Positions 1 to 8,506 of a stretch of DNA of 20,410 nucleotides are shown here, one piece after another (the stretch's first letter is position 1; each line of letters opens with the position of its first letter). The notes below the pieces were generated by a model that saw only the letters and a program-made list of their open reading frames with translations, did not search any database and was not told the DNA's origin. Origin of the DNA: Pseudomonadota bacterium (GTDB taxonomy: Bacteria > Pseudomonadota > Gammaproteobacteria > Steroidobacterales > Steroidobacteraceae); assembly GCA_021808035.1 (NCBI GenBank), contig JAKBCG010000007.1, positions 1 through 20,410 of the forward strand, given 5' to 3'. Both the position numbers and the translations under genes were made by a program.

Positions 1-1574
1 GCGTGCTCGCCGCCTGCGGTCAGGGCCAGAACTGGAGCAGTCAACCGGCGTTCATCACGATCGGCGGCGCCGTCTCGGGCCTGCAGTCGTCGGGCCTGAC
101 GCTCGCGAACAACGGGATCGACCCGCTGACGATCGCGCAAAACGGCGCGTTCACGTTCTCGTTGTCGATCGCGAGCGGGCAGCCGTACGCGGTCACGGTC
201 GCGACGCAGCCGTCCGGACAGACCTGCACGGTCACCAACGGTTCGGGGAGTGCGACGAGCAACGTCACCGACGTCGCGGTGACCTGCACGACGCAGCCGA
301 CGATCGGCGGCACGGTCACGGGCCTCAGCGGCACCCTGGTGCTCGAGGACAACGGCGCGGACACCCTGACGCTCACGAACAACGGACCCTTCACATTTCC
401 GACCGCGTTGACTTCCGGGGCGCAGTATGCGGTCACGGTCGCCGCGCCGCCCACCACGCAGATCTGCTCGATCAGCAATGGTTCCGGCACCGCGACCGCG
501 AACGTCACGAACGTGGCGGTGAGCTGCTCCGGATTTCAGCTGCGGCCGTTGCCGGCGATCTACGGCACGGGGAAGGCCGTCAATTACAGCCCCTATCGGG
601 CCGGGGGACCCAACGCCGGCGAGATTCCGAGCTCCGCCGACGTGCTGCAGGACCTTGGCCTGCTGCAGGGCGCGGGATTCAACCTGATCCGCCTGTTCGG
701 CGCCGACGCGGTCGCGCAGGAGATCCTGAGTCTCGCGAACCAGAACTACCCGGCCTTGAAGTTCCAGGTGGGCATCTACCTCGAGGGCGCGCCGACCTCC
801 TGCGCGGACAACGTCAATCAGACCCAGATCGCGACGGCGATCCAGCTCGCGAACACCTATCCTAACGTGGTGGCGGTCAGCGTCGGCAACGAAACGTCCT
901 TTGCGGGCAATCTGCCGGCGAGCTGCCTCCTGCAATACGTCAAGGAGGTGCGCAGCCAGGTCGTCCAACCGATCACCGCGGACGACGACTACACGTTCTA
1001 CGCCGGCCTGTCGGCGAGCGGCGAGAAGCCGGACCTGGTGCTGCCATGGCTGGATTTCGTGTCGATGCACACCTATCCGTTCACGGACACCGGCTCTTGG
1101 AATTGGCAGCAGACCGCGGTCGCGGCGGGGCCGGCGCGGGCGGCCGCGATGATGAACGCGGCGTTCGCCGACGCGCAGGCCGACTACGCGTTGGTCGCGA
1201 ACTACAGCTACACGACGACCACCGGCCAGGTCACGACGATCGGCGCATCGCTGCCGATCACGGTCGGCGAGACCGGCTGGAAGGCCGTGCCGACGAACAC
1301 CGCACAGGCGATCGAGGCGGTGACCAACCCGGCGATCGCCAATCCGGTGAACGAGAAGTGGTACTACGACCTGATGGCGTCGTGGCGCGGCACCGGGGCG
1401 CCGTTGAACGTGTTCTGGTTCGAGGCCTTCGACGAACACTGGAAGGGCACCGACGACGGCTGGGGCTTGTGGGACGCCTCGCGAACGCCGCGCTATGCGC
1501 TGTGCGGCATCCCGACGGCGGGCCCACCGTGCAATACGACCGATCTCTACGCCGGCGCCGGCTACTACCACTGA
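1..1574 (+). CDS. GH17 beta-1,3-glucanase/transglycosylase lipoprotein, 5'-truncated by the window
   Basis: The reading frame is open from the left edge (codons begin at base 3) and ends with TGA at 1572-1574. The first visible residues, VLAAC-G, look like the end of a lipoprotein signal peptide, so the true start lies outside the window and the GTG at base 3 is not it. Counting from base 3, two tandem beta-rich repeats (about residues 20-95 and 100-175) separate the lipidated Cys from a catalytic domain beginning near 182. That domain has GH17 hallmarks: VSVGNETS with the presumed acid/base E297, and ITVGETGWK with the presumed nucleophile E423. GH17 enzymes cleave or rearrange beta-1,3-glucans. 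The residue after the lipid Cys is Gly rather than Asp, which favours outer-membrane sorting. It is the first visible gene of an operon with an outer-membrane protein, GH81 and GH3. A transglycosylase role in glucan remodelling cannot be excluded from sequence. Confidence 0.88.
   Translation, partial: VLAACGQGQNWSSQPAFITIGGAVSGLQSSGLTLANNGIDPLTIAQNGAFTFSLSIASGQPYAVTVATQPSGQTCTVTNGSGSATSNVTDVAVTCTTQPTIGGTVTGLSGTLVLEDNGADTLTLTNNGPFTFPTALTSGAQYAVTVAAPPTTQICSISNGSGTATANVTNVAVSCSGFQLRPLPAIYGTGKAVNYSPYRAGGPNAGEIPSSADVLQDLGLLQGAGFNLIRLFGADAVAQEILSLANQNYPALKFQVGIYLEGAPTSCADNVNQTQIATAIQLANTYPNVVAVSVGNETSFAGNLPASCLLQYVKEVRSQVVQPITADDDYTFYAGLSASGEKPDLVLPWLDFVSMHTYPFTDTGSWNWQQTAVAAGPARAAAMMNAAFADAQADYALVANYSYTTTTGQVTTIGASLPITVGETGWKAVPTNTAQAIEAVTNPAIANPVNEKWYYDLMASWRGTGAPLNVFWFEAFDEHWKGTDDGWGLWDASRTPRYALCGIPTAGPPCNTTDLYAGAGYYH
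60..527 (+). repeat. Two tandem ~80-residue Cys-paired repeats in the GH17 lipoprotein
   Basis: Two copies of about 76 residues share the order IGG-V-GL, a short LxxNNGxDxLT turn, FTF, a YAVTV strand, then C-T/S-V/I-x-NGSG and V-T-x-V-A-V-x-C. The two Cys of each copy are exactly 20 residues apart (75/95 and 155/175, counting from base 3), so a disulfide inside each repeat is likely. They probably act as a spacer lifting the catalytic domain off the membrane. The same repeat type recurs in the protein at the right edge of the window. Confidence 0.8.
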
Positions 1575-1587
1575 TGCGGAGACACGC

Positions 1588-2979
1588 GTGAGACACACAC
1601 CATCGCGGATCGTCCCGGCCGCCGCGGCCTTGCTGCTGTCGGTTCCGGCGCTCGGCGCCCAGTTCGGACCGCTGCAGATCGCCGGATTCCTGAAAGACGA
1701 GTTCACGATGTGCGACAACTGCTCGAGCGGACTCGTGAACCCCTCGCCGTTCGATCCGCGCGGCGTGCTCACGCTGCCGAGCCCGAACCCCCCGCTCAAC
1801 CAGGGCGGGGGCTCGCGCTACACCAGCAGCAACCTCGGCCTCGCAATGCTCACGCTCGGCTTGTCGCATGAATTCGCGAACGCGCTGTCGGTCGAGGCGG
1901 TCGCAACCGCCCGCGAACGCAACGGTGGACCCGACATCTACGGGCAATACCTGATCGACGGCTTCGTCGGCGCGAAGTACCCGCTGGTCGGCGCGGTGAA
2001 GATCGGGATCCTCGCCTCGCGTTCGTGGAGCCGCGCGGACTCCTTCGCGTATCCGCTCGGTCTGTCGGTGCCGTGGGCGGAATCCGGCGCCGGCTATGGC
2101 GTGTTCAAGCAGGCGGTTCGCTACACCTCGCCGGTGATTTATTTCCCGACCGGGAAGCTCACGCTCGAACTGACCTACGCGACCGCGTCGCGCAGCTATC
2201 CGATCAATTATGGATCGCTGCTGACGACGGTCACGCCGACGAACTACCAAACATTCTACCTGCCCCCGAAGCCGCAGCTCGGCGAGTTCTTCCTGCAATA
2301 TTCGACCGCACGAAACCTCGTCGAGTTCACCTCGCAGTACAGCGTTGGCGGCCTGCAGAGCTCGTTCGCGAAGGGCGCGTTCGTCGGCGCGATCGGCAGT
2401 CCGAACACGTCGGCCGCGGGAGCGCCCGGGTATCGCGCGCCCACCGAGGACCTCGAGATGATCGAGGGGAATTTCTGGCCGGTTCCGCAGTGGCGCATCA
2501 CTTACGGCCTGAAACGCAACGAATGGTCCGGTCAGCAGCAGCAGTGCGACTACGGAACCGCACCGGCACCGGGCGGTTCGACCTTCACGGGTTGTTTCTG
2601 GGATCAGGCCGGATTCAACTACGCGAGCGACGGGCTGCGCCATCACGGCGTCGAATACGATGCGTTGGCTGGCGCCGCCTACACGCGCGGCCTGTGGGTG
2701 TTCACGCTCGGCGGCGTCTACATGGCCCAGTCGACGGTGAACTCGCCGACGGAATGGGGACAGCGCAACAGCGCCGCGTTCGTGAATCTCGGGGTCTATC
2801 GCCGATTCCGCGGCCTGTTCCGTCACCTCGAGGTGTACGGCGGACTGGAACGGGTGATGTACGGCCGCCGCGGACCCGCACCGCTCAGCATGCCGAGCAA
2901 CATTGCCGACGGGCAGATCGATCCACGCACGAGCAAGGCGGGTGATTCGCTGACCCTCGGCGCGAACCTTATTTTCTGA
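1588..2979 (+). CDS. Outer-membrane beta-barrel protein (porin-like) of the glucan operon
   Basis: The chosen start is GTG 1588, preceded by a GGAG-like site about 7 bases upstream and lying 13 bases after the GH17 stop. It gives 463 residues. The N-terminus is a Sec signal peptide (basic RHTPSR, then an Ala/Leu core, cleavage likely after ALGA at 24). The mature protein is rich in alternating aromatic and small residues and ends in TLGANLIF. A C-terminal Phe in an amphipathic strand is the classic recognition signal of BAM-inserted outer-membrane barrels. A CDNC motif at residues 42-45 near the mature N-terminus is unusual for a barrel and could be a disulfide-closed loop or a metal site. 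I do not recognise the family. Its position between GH17 and GH81 suggests it passes or binds beta-1,3-gluco-oligosaccharides at the outer membrane, which is inference. An in-frame extension back to 1495 would overlap the GH17 gene and destroy the signal peptide. Confidence 0.82.
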   Translation: MRHTPSRIVPAAAALLLSVPALGAQFGPLQIAGFLKDEFTMCDNCSSGLVNPSPFDPRGVLTLPSPNPPLNQGGGSRYTSSNLGLAMLTLGLSHEFANALSVEAVATARERNGGPDIYGQYLIDGFVGAKYPLVGAVKIGILASRSWSRADSFAYPLGLSVPWAESGAGYGVFKQAVRYTSPVIYFPTGKLTLELTYATASRSYPINYGSLLTTVTPTNYQTFYLPPKPQLGEFFLQYSTARNLVEFTSQYSVGGLQSSFAKGAFVGAIGSPNTSAAGAPGYRAPTEDLEMIEGNFWPVPQWRITYGLKRNEWSGQQQQCDYGTAPAPGGSTFTGCFWDQAGFNYASDGLRHHGVEYDALAGAAYTRGLWVFTLGGVYMAQSTVNSPTEWGQRNSAAFVNLGVYRRFRGLFRHLEVYGGLERVMYGRRGPAPLSMPSNIADGQIDPRTSKAGDSLTLGANLIF

Positions 2980-2990
2980 GGGGCCCGACC

Positions 2991-5339
2991 ATGCGTTTTG
3001 CATCGATCTTGCGGTATCGGCGATCCCCGGGACACCACGTCGCGTACGGGGTCCTCGCGGCACTGTGCCTCGGCGGCGCGGCCCCCGGCGCACAGGCCGC
3101 GGTCGCGCGCGTGCAGGTGGGGCAGGGCGCGTATGACACGGCGCCCCGCCGGGGCTTGTTCCACGCCGAAGGAGTCCCGCCCGCGCCGATCTATCGCAGC
3201 GGTCCGGCAGCGACGCGCGCGGCACCGACCAGTCAGTGGTACTCGTCGGTGATGTTCACGAACAAGCCCTATCCGATCTACGCGCAACCGATGGCCTATC
3301 GGGTGACGAGGCAGGGCCTCGAACTCGGCTTGCCGAACGGACGGGCCGACTCGCCAGACAAGCTGATCCATGAAGTGCGGTATCCGTTCGTCCCGGCGGT
3401 CGTCGTGACGCCGCTCGCGATCCATGCGAAGGCGGCGACCCTGAACGACTTCTCGGACTGGCTTGCGCAGTTCGCATGGCGCGGCGCCGCCGGCGGGGTG
3501 TTCACCGCAACGGTGCTGCACGGCAGTCCGTTCAGCTACTTCCATTGCAGCCAGGGCGACGTGCGCATCGCGCTCGCCGGCCGACCGGTGATGCTCGCCG
3601 ACCCGCGGTCCCGCGGCGCCGATCCGCGCGTCGTCGCGTTCGCGGTCGGCGGGCACGCCTATGCGATCTTCGCTCCGACCGGCGCGCACTGGCACTGGCG
3701 CTCCGCGAGCGTGCTGGTGCTGCACCTGCCGCCGAAACGGCGGTTCTTCTCGGTGGCCGGCTTGCCGGCCGATGCCGGCCGCCCGACGATCCGCGCGTTC
3801 ACCCGGGTCGCGTACGCGTTCCCGGTCGACACCCGCGCCAGGTTCCACTACGACGAATCCACCAGCACCGTCACGACCACGTTCCGGGTGAAGACGGTCG
3901 CGATGCAGGGCCGCGCCCGCACGACTTTCATGGGTCTGTATCCGCATCAGTGGGACTCGGTGACCGTGAAACCCCGGGTGCTGTTCCGGTACGATTCGGT
4001 CCGCGGGCCGATCCGGGTGATCGCGGCGAACGAGTTCGCGACCCGCCTCACGTATCACGGCTTCGTGCCGTACTGGCCCGGCTTGCAGCAAGCCGTCGAT
4101 CGGCATGCCGTGGACCGGTATCTCGGGGGCGATGCCGCCCGGTCGCGAAACTTCTACGAACAGTACGGCTTCGGGATCTATTGGGTCGGCAAGGGACTCG
4201 GTGCCGCGACGCAGTTGATGAACGTCGCGGCCGCGGAGGGCCGCGTCTCGATCGAACGGCGGATGCTCCGGCAGATCGAGCACCGTCTGCAGTCCTGGTT
4301 CAACGATCGGCATGCGACCCACTTCCGATACGATGGCCGCCTCGGGACGATGCTCGGACTCCCGGCGGAGTTCGGCAGCCTCTCGCAGATGAACGACCAC
4401 CATTTCGACTACGGCTACTGGATCACGGCCGCGGCGAACGTCGCGCTGCGCGATCCCGCGTGGGCACAACGCACTCGCTGGGGTGGCATGGTCGATCGAC
4501 TGGTCGACGACATCGCCTACGACCACCGCGGCAGCGCCGCCTTTCCGTACCTGCGGAACTTCGACGTCTACGCCGGCCACTCGTGGGCGTCAGGTACGCA
4601 GGAACTCGAGGACGGCAACAACCAGGAATCCTCGTCGGAGGCGGTGAACGCCTGGGCGGGACTCATCCTCTGGGGTGAGGCGACCGGCAACGAGGCGTTG
4701 CGCAATCTCGGCATCAGCCTCTACACGAACGAGATCCATGCGATCGACACCTACTGGTTCGACGTGCACCACGGCGCGTTCGATCCGACCTACGGCGCGC
4801 TGTACGCGAGCCGGGTGTTCGGCGGCAAATATGACGACAGCACCTGGTGGACGGAGGAGCCCCGACAGCGGCTCGGCATCAATGCGCTGCCGCTGACACC
4901 GGCGTCGACCTACCTCGGCCGGGACCCTCGCTACGTCGGCCGGCTGTTCGCGCAACTGCCGGCCGCGCAAGCGACTTACGCCGCGCACGGCGGCTACGTG
5001 CACGTGACCCGGCAGATCTGGAACGACGTGCTCGCGGAGTTCCGGGCCCTCGCCGATCCGCAAGCCGGGATGCGATTCTGGCAGGCGGGCGCACCGGTCG
5101 AGGCCGGCGAGACCCGGTCACACACGCAGTTCTGGCTGCGCAGCCTGCAGGAAATGGGTCGACCAGACTTCTCCGTGACCGCAAACACGCCGCTCTACGC
5201 GGTGTTCCGGCAGAAGGACGGTCTTCGCACCTATCTCGCCTACGACGCGGGATCGGCACCGATCGACGTGAAGTTCTCCGACGGCGAGGTGCTCGAGGTG
5301 GCGCCGGGCGCGCTCGCGCGGGCGGAACGGACGCCCTGA
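2991..5339 (+). CDS. GH81 endo-beta-1,3-glucanase, secreted
   Basis: ATG 2991 is preceded by GAGGGG (2978-2983), which overlaps the stop of the previous gene, with good spacing. The 782-residue product starts with a basic n-region (RYRRSPGHH), a hydrophobic core and a likely cleavage after AQA near residue 36. GH81 hallmarks follow: SQWYSSVMF (81-89) with PIYAQPMAYR just after it in the N-terminal beta-sandwich, MNDHHFDYGYW with conserved D469, and HSWASGTQELEDGNNQESS in the helical core, giving E546 and E550. The spacing of D469 to the two Glu matches what I recall for GH81 catalytic residues. The family makes endo-cuts in beta-1,3-glucans such as laminarin, curdlan and fungal wall glucan. 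The length is typical of a single-domain GH81 without a carbohydrate-binding module. It probably feeds oligomers to the GH3 encoded immediately after it. Confidence 0.92.
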   Translation: MRFASILRYRRSPGHHVAYGVLAALCLGGAAPGAQAAVARVQVGQGAYDTAPRRGLFHAEGVPPAPIYRSGPAATRAAPTSQWYSSVMFTNKPYPIYAQPMAYRVTRQGLELGLPNGRADSPDKLIHEVRYPFVPAVVVTPLAIHAKAATLNDFSDWLAQFAWRGAAGGVFTATVLHGSPFSYFHCSQGDVRIALAGRPVMLADPRSRGADPRVVAFAVGGHAYAIFAPTGAHWHWRSASVLVLHLPPKRRFFSVAGLPADAGRPTIRAFTRVAYAFPVDTRARFHYDESTSTVTTTFRVKTVAMQGRARTTFMGLYPHQWDSVTVKPRVLFRYDSVRGPIRVIAANEFATRLTYHGFVPYWPGLQQAVDRHAVDRYLGGDAARSRNFYEQYGFGIYWVGKGLGAATQLMNVAAAEGRVSIERRMLRQIEHRLQSWFNDRHATHFRYDGRLGTMLGLPAEFGSLSQMNDHHFDYGYWITAAANVALRDPAWAQRTRWGGMVDRLVDDIAYDHRGSAAFPYLRNFDVYAGHSWASGTQELEDGNNQESSSEAVNAWAGLILWGEATGNEALRNLGISLYTNEIHAIDTYWFDVHHGAFDPTYGALYASRVFGGKYDDSTWWTEEPRQRLGINALPLTPASTYLGRDPRYVGRLFAQLPAAQATYAAHGGYVHVTRQIWNDVLAEFRALADPQAGMRFWQAGAPVEAGETRSHTQFWLRSLQEMGRPDFSVTANTPLYAVFRQKDGLRTYLAYDAGSAPIDVKFSDGEVLEVAPGALARAERTP

Positions 5340-7598
5340 GTGCGAGCGCTCATCGTCGCGGGCGTGCTCGCGGGGCTCGGGTCCGCGGCGGCCATCGCCA
5401 ACGCGGCGCCATGGCCGTGGTCGAACACCCACCTCACGCCGGACCGGCGCGCGCAACTCGTGCTCCACGCAATGACGCCGGCGGAGAAGCGCCGGCTGAT
5501 CTTCGGGTACTTCGGTGCGCCGATGCCGGGCACGAGTTATCGGCCGCCGCCCGGCGCCCGGATGGGTGAGGCGGGGTATGTTCCCGGGATAGCGCGCCTC
5601 GGCATTCCGCCCCAATGGATCAGCGACGGCGGACTCGGGGTCGCGACGCAGCGCGTGTCGACCGATGCGTATCGCGAACGGACCGCGCTGCCGTCCGGGC
5701 TCGCGACGGCTGCAACCTGGAATCCGTCGCTCGCGGCGCAGGGCGGCGCGATGATCGGCGCCGAAGCGCACGCCTCGGGCTTCAACGTGCTGCTCGGCCC
5801 GGGCGCGGACCTGATCCGCGAGTCGCGCGGCGGACGGAGTTTCGAATACGCGAGCGAGGATCCCTTGCTCACCGGGATGATCGCCGGTGCGACGATTCGC
5901 GGCATCCAGTCGCAGCACGTGATCGCGGTCCTGAAGCATTTCGCGTTCAACGACCAGGAGACCGGGCGCGCGATCTACGACGTGCGAATCCCGCACGCGG
6001 CGGCGCGCGAATCGGATCTGCTGGGCTTCGAGATCGCGATGGAGCAGGGGCATCCCGGCGCGCTGATGTGCGCTTACAACCGCGTGCGGGGACACTACGC
6101 CTGCGAGAACCATTGGCTGCTGCGCCGGGTACTCGACCGGGACTTCGGATTTCGTGGTTACGTGATGAGCGATTGGGGCGCCGTGCACAGCACCGTTCGC
6201 TCGGCGCTCGCCGGCCTCGACCAGGAATCGGCGACGATCTTCGATCACGAACCGTACTACGGCGCGGCGCTGCGTAAAGCCTTGCGCGACGGTCGGGTGC
6301 CCGGATCGGTGCTCGACGAGATGGCCGAGCGGATCCTGCGGTCGATGTTCGCGACCGGGCTCGTCGATCATCCGATCGATCCGGGCGCGCACCTCGATCT
6401 GGCAGCGGACCAAGCCGTCGCGGAAGCGGACGAGCAGCAGGGCATCGTGCTGCTGAAGAACGCCGCATCGGTGCTGCCATTCCCGCGAACGCTGCAACGG
6501 ATCGCGGTGATCGGCGGCCACGCGGACCGTGGCGTGCTCTCCGGCGGCGGATCCTCGACGGTGTTCCCGGTCGGGGTCAATGCCGTGCCCGGACTTGGCC
6601 CGAGCGGGTGGCCCGGACCACAGGTGTACCTGCCATCGGCACCGCTCGGCGCGCTGATGGCCGAGGCGCCCCAGGCACGATTCCGCTATGCCTCGGGGCG
6701 TAACCTCACCGAGGCGATAGGTGTCGCGCGGTGGGCGAACCGGGTGATCGTGTTCGCGACCCAGTGGGCGACCGAGAGCGAGGACTCCTCGCTCGAGCTG
6801 CGGCACGGACAGGACCGGCTGATCGCCGCGATCGCCGCCGCGAACCCGCGGACCGTCGTGGTGCTCGAGACCGGCGGTCCGGTGTTGATGCCGTGGCTCG
6901 ACCGGGTCGCGGGCGTGCTCGAAGCCTGGTATCCCGGCAGCGACGGTGCCACCGCGATTGCGCGCGTGGTGTTCGGTGCGGTCGACCCGTCCGGTCACCT
7001 CCCGGTGACCTTCCCGGCGTCCGTCGCGGATCTGCCGTTCCCGATACTGCCCGGGAGCGAGCTGCCCGCGAATCAACCCTTCGTGATCGATTATTCGCGC
7101 GAGGGGGCGGCGGTCGGCTACCGCTGGTACCAACGGCGACAGCGCGAGCCACTGTTCCCGTTCGGATATGGGCTGTCGTACACGCGCTTCGCCTACGACG
7201 GACTGACCGCGCGCCTCGTGAACGGCGATCTGGTCGTGCAGTTCACCGTGCGCAACACAGGATCCCGCGCCGGCGTCGCGGTCGCGCAGGTGTACGTCGG
7301 ATCGGACGAGGGCGGCGGGGAAACCCCGCGGCGCCTCGTCGGCTGGCGGAAGCTCGCCTTGCGACCGGGCGAGTCGCGCACCGTGAGCGTGCGCGTCGAC
7401 CCGCGCCTGCTTGCGCGAATCGGCCGTCGCAGTCGACGCTGGGTTCGCGCCGCCGGCGCTTACCGGCTGTGGCTCGGCGACTCCTCGGCGCACCTCGTGC
7501 AATCGATGAGCGTCGATCTGCCAGCCTGGCAGCATTCGGTCCGCTGGCCGATCGCCTATCGCACCCCGACGCCCCCTATCGCCCGACCGACGCATTAG
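5340..7598 (+). CDS. GH3 beta-glucosidase, periplasmic/secreted
   Basis: GTG 5340 abuts the TGA of the GH81 gene with no gap, so translation is probably coupled. The 752-residue product has a short signal peptide (about residues 1-22, ending IANA). It has the usual GH3 layout: an N-terminal barrel with LKHFAFND (K199, H200) and YVMSDWGAV with presumed nucleophile D278; an alpha/beta sandwich with GIVLLKNAASVLPF and the acid/base region WATESEDSSLEL (E479 or E481); and a C-terminal fibronectin-III-like domain introduced by FPFGYGLSYTRF. GH3 enzymes of this layout remove glucose from the non-reducing ends of beta-gluco-oligosaccharides. After GH17 and GH81 it would finish beta-1,3-glucan breakdown. 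Exact linkage preference cannot be read from sequence. It appears to be the last gene of the operon, since a weak hairpin follows and the next gene starts 113 bases later. Confidence 0.93.
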   Translation: MRALIVAGVLAGLGSAAAIANAAPWPWSNTHLTPDRRAQLVLHAMTPAEKRRLIFGYFGAPMPGTSYRPPPGARMGEAGYVPGIARLGIPPQWISDGGLGVATQRVSTDAYRERTALPSGLATAATWNPSLAAQGGAMIGAEAHASGFNVLLGPGADLIRESRGGRSFEYASEDPLLTGMIAGATIRGIQSQHVIAVLKHFAFNDQETGRAIYDVRIPHAAARESDLLGFEIAMEQGHPGALMCAYNRVRGHYACENHWLLRRVLDRDFGFRGYVMSDWGAVHSTVRSALAGLDQESATIFDHEPYYGAALRKALRDGRVPGSVLDEMAERILRSMFATGLVDHPIDPGAHLDLAADQAVAEADEQQGIVLLKNAASVLPFPRTLQRIAVIGGHADRGVLSGGGSSTVFPVGVNAVPGLGPSGWPGPQVYLPSAPLGALMAEAPQARFRYASGRNLTEAIGVARWANRVIVFATQWATESEDSSLELRHGQDRLIAAIAAANPRTVVVLETGGPVLMPWLDRVAGVLEAWYPGSDGATAIARVVFGAVDPSGHLPVTFPASVADLPFPILPGSELPANQPFVIDYSREGAAVGYRWYQRRQREPLFPFGYGLSYTRFAYDGLTARLVNGDLVVQFTVRNTGSRAGVAVAQVYVGSDEGGGETPRRLVGWRKLALRPGESRTVSVRVDPRLLARIGRRSRRWVRAAGAYRLWLGDSSAHLVQSMSVDLPAWQHSVRWPIAYRTPTPPIARPTH

Positions 7599-7616
7599 CG
7601 CCTCGCTCGAGGTCGC
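7598..7616 (+). terminator. Weak stem-loop after the glucan operon
   Basis: Starting at the last base of the GH3 stop, GCGCCTC can pair with GAGG(T)CGC around a 4-base GCTC loop, with one bulged T. There is no T-tract, so an intrinsic terminator is only a possibility; the position directly after the last operon gene is the main support. Confidence 0.3.
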
Positions 7617-7711
7617 GCCGATCCGCATCGCAAGCGGCCGCGACAGCTGGGTTACTCTGACCGGATTGTCGAGGCTGCGGATGCGCGCCGGGCGGCGTCC
7701 TCGGAGGTCCT

Positions 7712-8467
7712 GTGGAGTTTCACAACCCGAAACCGGTACACAGTCTGCGCGAGTTCCTCGGCGAGGTCGCGGTCGTCGTCCTCGGCATCGTGATCGCCTT
7801 GACCGGCGAGCAGACGCTTCAGCATCTCGAATGGCGTCACAAGATACGCCTGGCGAACGCGGACATGCGCCAGGAGATCTCCGGCGACGACGGACCGCAG
7901 GTGCTCGAGCGGATTGCGCTCGCACCCCGCATCGATCGCGGACTGGACGCGATCCGCCAGACGGTCGACCAGGGTGCCGGACGGGCGAGTGTGCTCCAGG
8001 CGATCGATCGCTTCTGGACACCGCGACACACCTGGGACAGCATCGCGTTCCAATCGGCATTGTCCTCCGGCGTACTGGCGCAAGCCCCCGTGCAGCGTGT
8101 CGCCGTGCTGTCGCGCTTCTATTCCCTGATGCCGGTCCTCGAGCGCGCGAACGAGCGGGAATTCCGTGACGGCGCTGCGCTCGCGTCGATCAGCGGGACC
8201 GGCGGAGCGTTGACGGAGGAGGAGCGGGGACGCGTGCTCAGTGCCGTGGAGCGGTTGCGCCGCGACGATGCGGAAATTCATCGGCTCGCAAAGCTCGCCG
8301 AGGCGTCGATGACGCAGCTCGGCATCAGAATCCGGGATTATCGTCCGCTCGGCGGACACGTTTCGCCACTGCAGGATCCGCAGCGTGTGATCACCGAGAT
8401 GCAACGCGAGCCCATGGCCCAAGCGTGCGTCGGTGGCCTCGAGAAGTCGCTCCAAGCGGGCCGCTGA
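7712..8467 (+). CDS. Hypothetical protein with one N-terminal membrane helix
   Basis: GTG 7712 sits 4 bases after a strong GGAGG (7703-7707). The product has 251 residues. After a short FHNPKPVHSLREFLGE lead, a single hydrophobic segment spans about residues 18-32 (VAVVVLGIVIALTGE). The rest (35-251) is charged, mostly helical and soluble-looking, with no catalytic motif I can name. The lead and helix resemble a recurrent class of small proteobacterial proteins starting with a KPV-x-x-x-REF segment, for which I know no assigned function. One Cys lies near the C-terminus (ACVGGLEKS). It follows the glucan operon by 113 bases and converges on the kinase gene, so it is probably its own transcription unit. 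The membrane helix is well supported; function is unknown. Confidence 0.72.
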   Translation: MEFHNPKPVHSLREFLGEVAVVVLGIVIALTGEQTLQHLEWRHKIRLANADMRQEISGDDGPQVLERIALAPRIDRGLDAIRQTVDQGAGRASVLQAIDRFWTPRHTWDSIAFQSALSSGVLAQAPVQRVAVLSRFYSLMPVLERANEREFRDGAALASISGTGGALTEEERGRVLSAVERLRRDDAEIHRLAKLAEASMTQLGIRIRDYRPLGGHVSPLQDPQRVITEMQREPMAQACVGGLEKSLQAGR

Positions 8468-8481
8468 CAGCCATTTCGACG

Positions 8482-8506
8482 GCCGCGAGCACGCGACGCT
8501 CGCGGC
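8482..8506. terminator. Bidirectional stem-loop between convergent genes
   Basis: GCCGCGAGC (8482-8490) and GCTCGCGGC (8498-8506) form a perfect 9-bp stem with a 7-base loop. It fills the 38-base gap between the convergent genes ending at 8467 (+) and 8506 (-), touching the kinase stop codon. Neither side has a clear T-tract, so it may act with Rho or as a 3'-end stabiliser. Confidence 0.6.

Noticed and set aside
1258..4580. Long minus-strand open frames of 655 and 585 codons
   Set aside because: They are antisense to the glucan operon, Arg-rich, without signals or motifs, and mirror the third-position GC of the real genes.
5118..8060. A 980-codon open frame on the minus strand, antisense to GH81, GH3 and the next gene
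   Set aside because: Its product is Arg/His/Pro-rich with no domain order, and it crosses three genes with clear families. It is a product of GC-rich codon bias.
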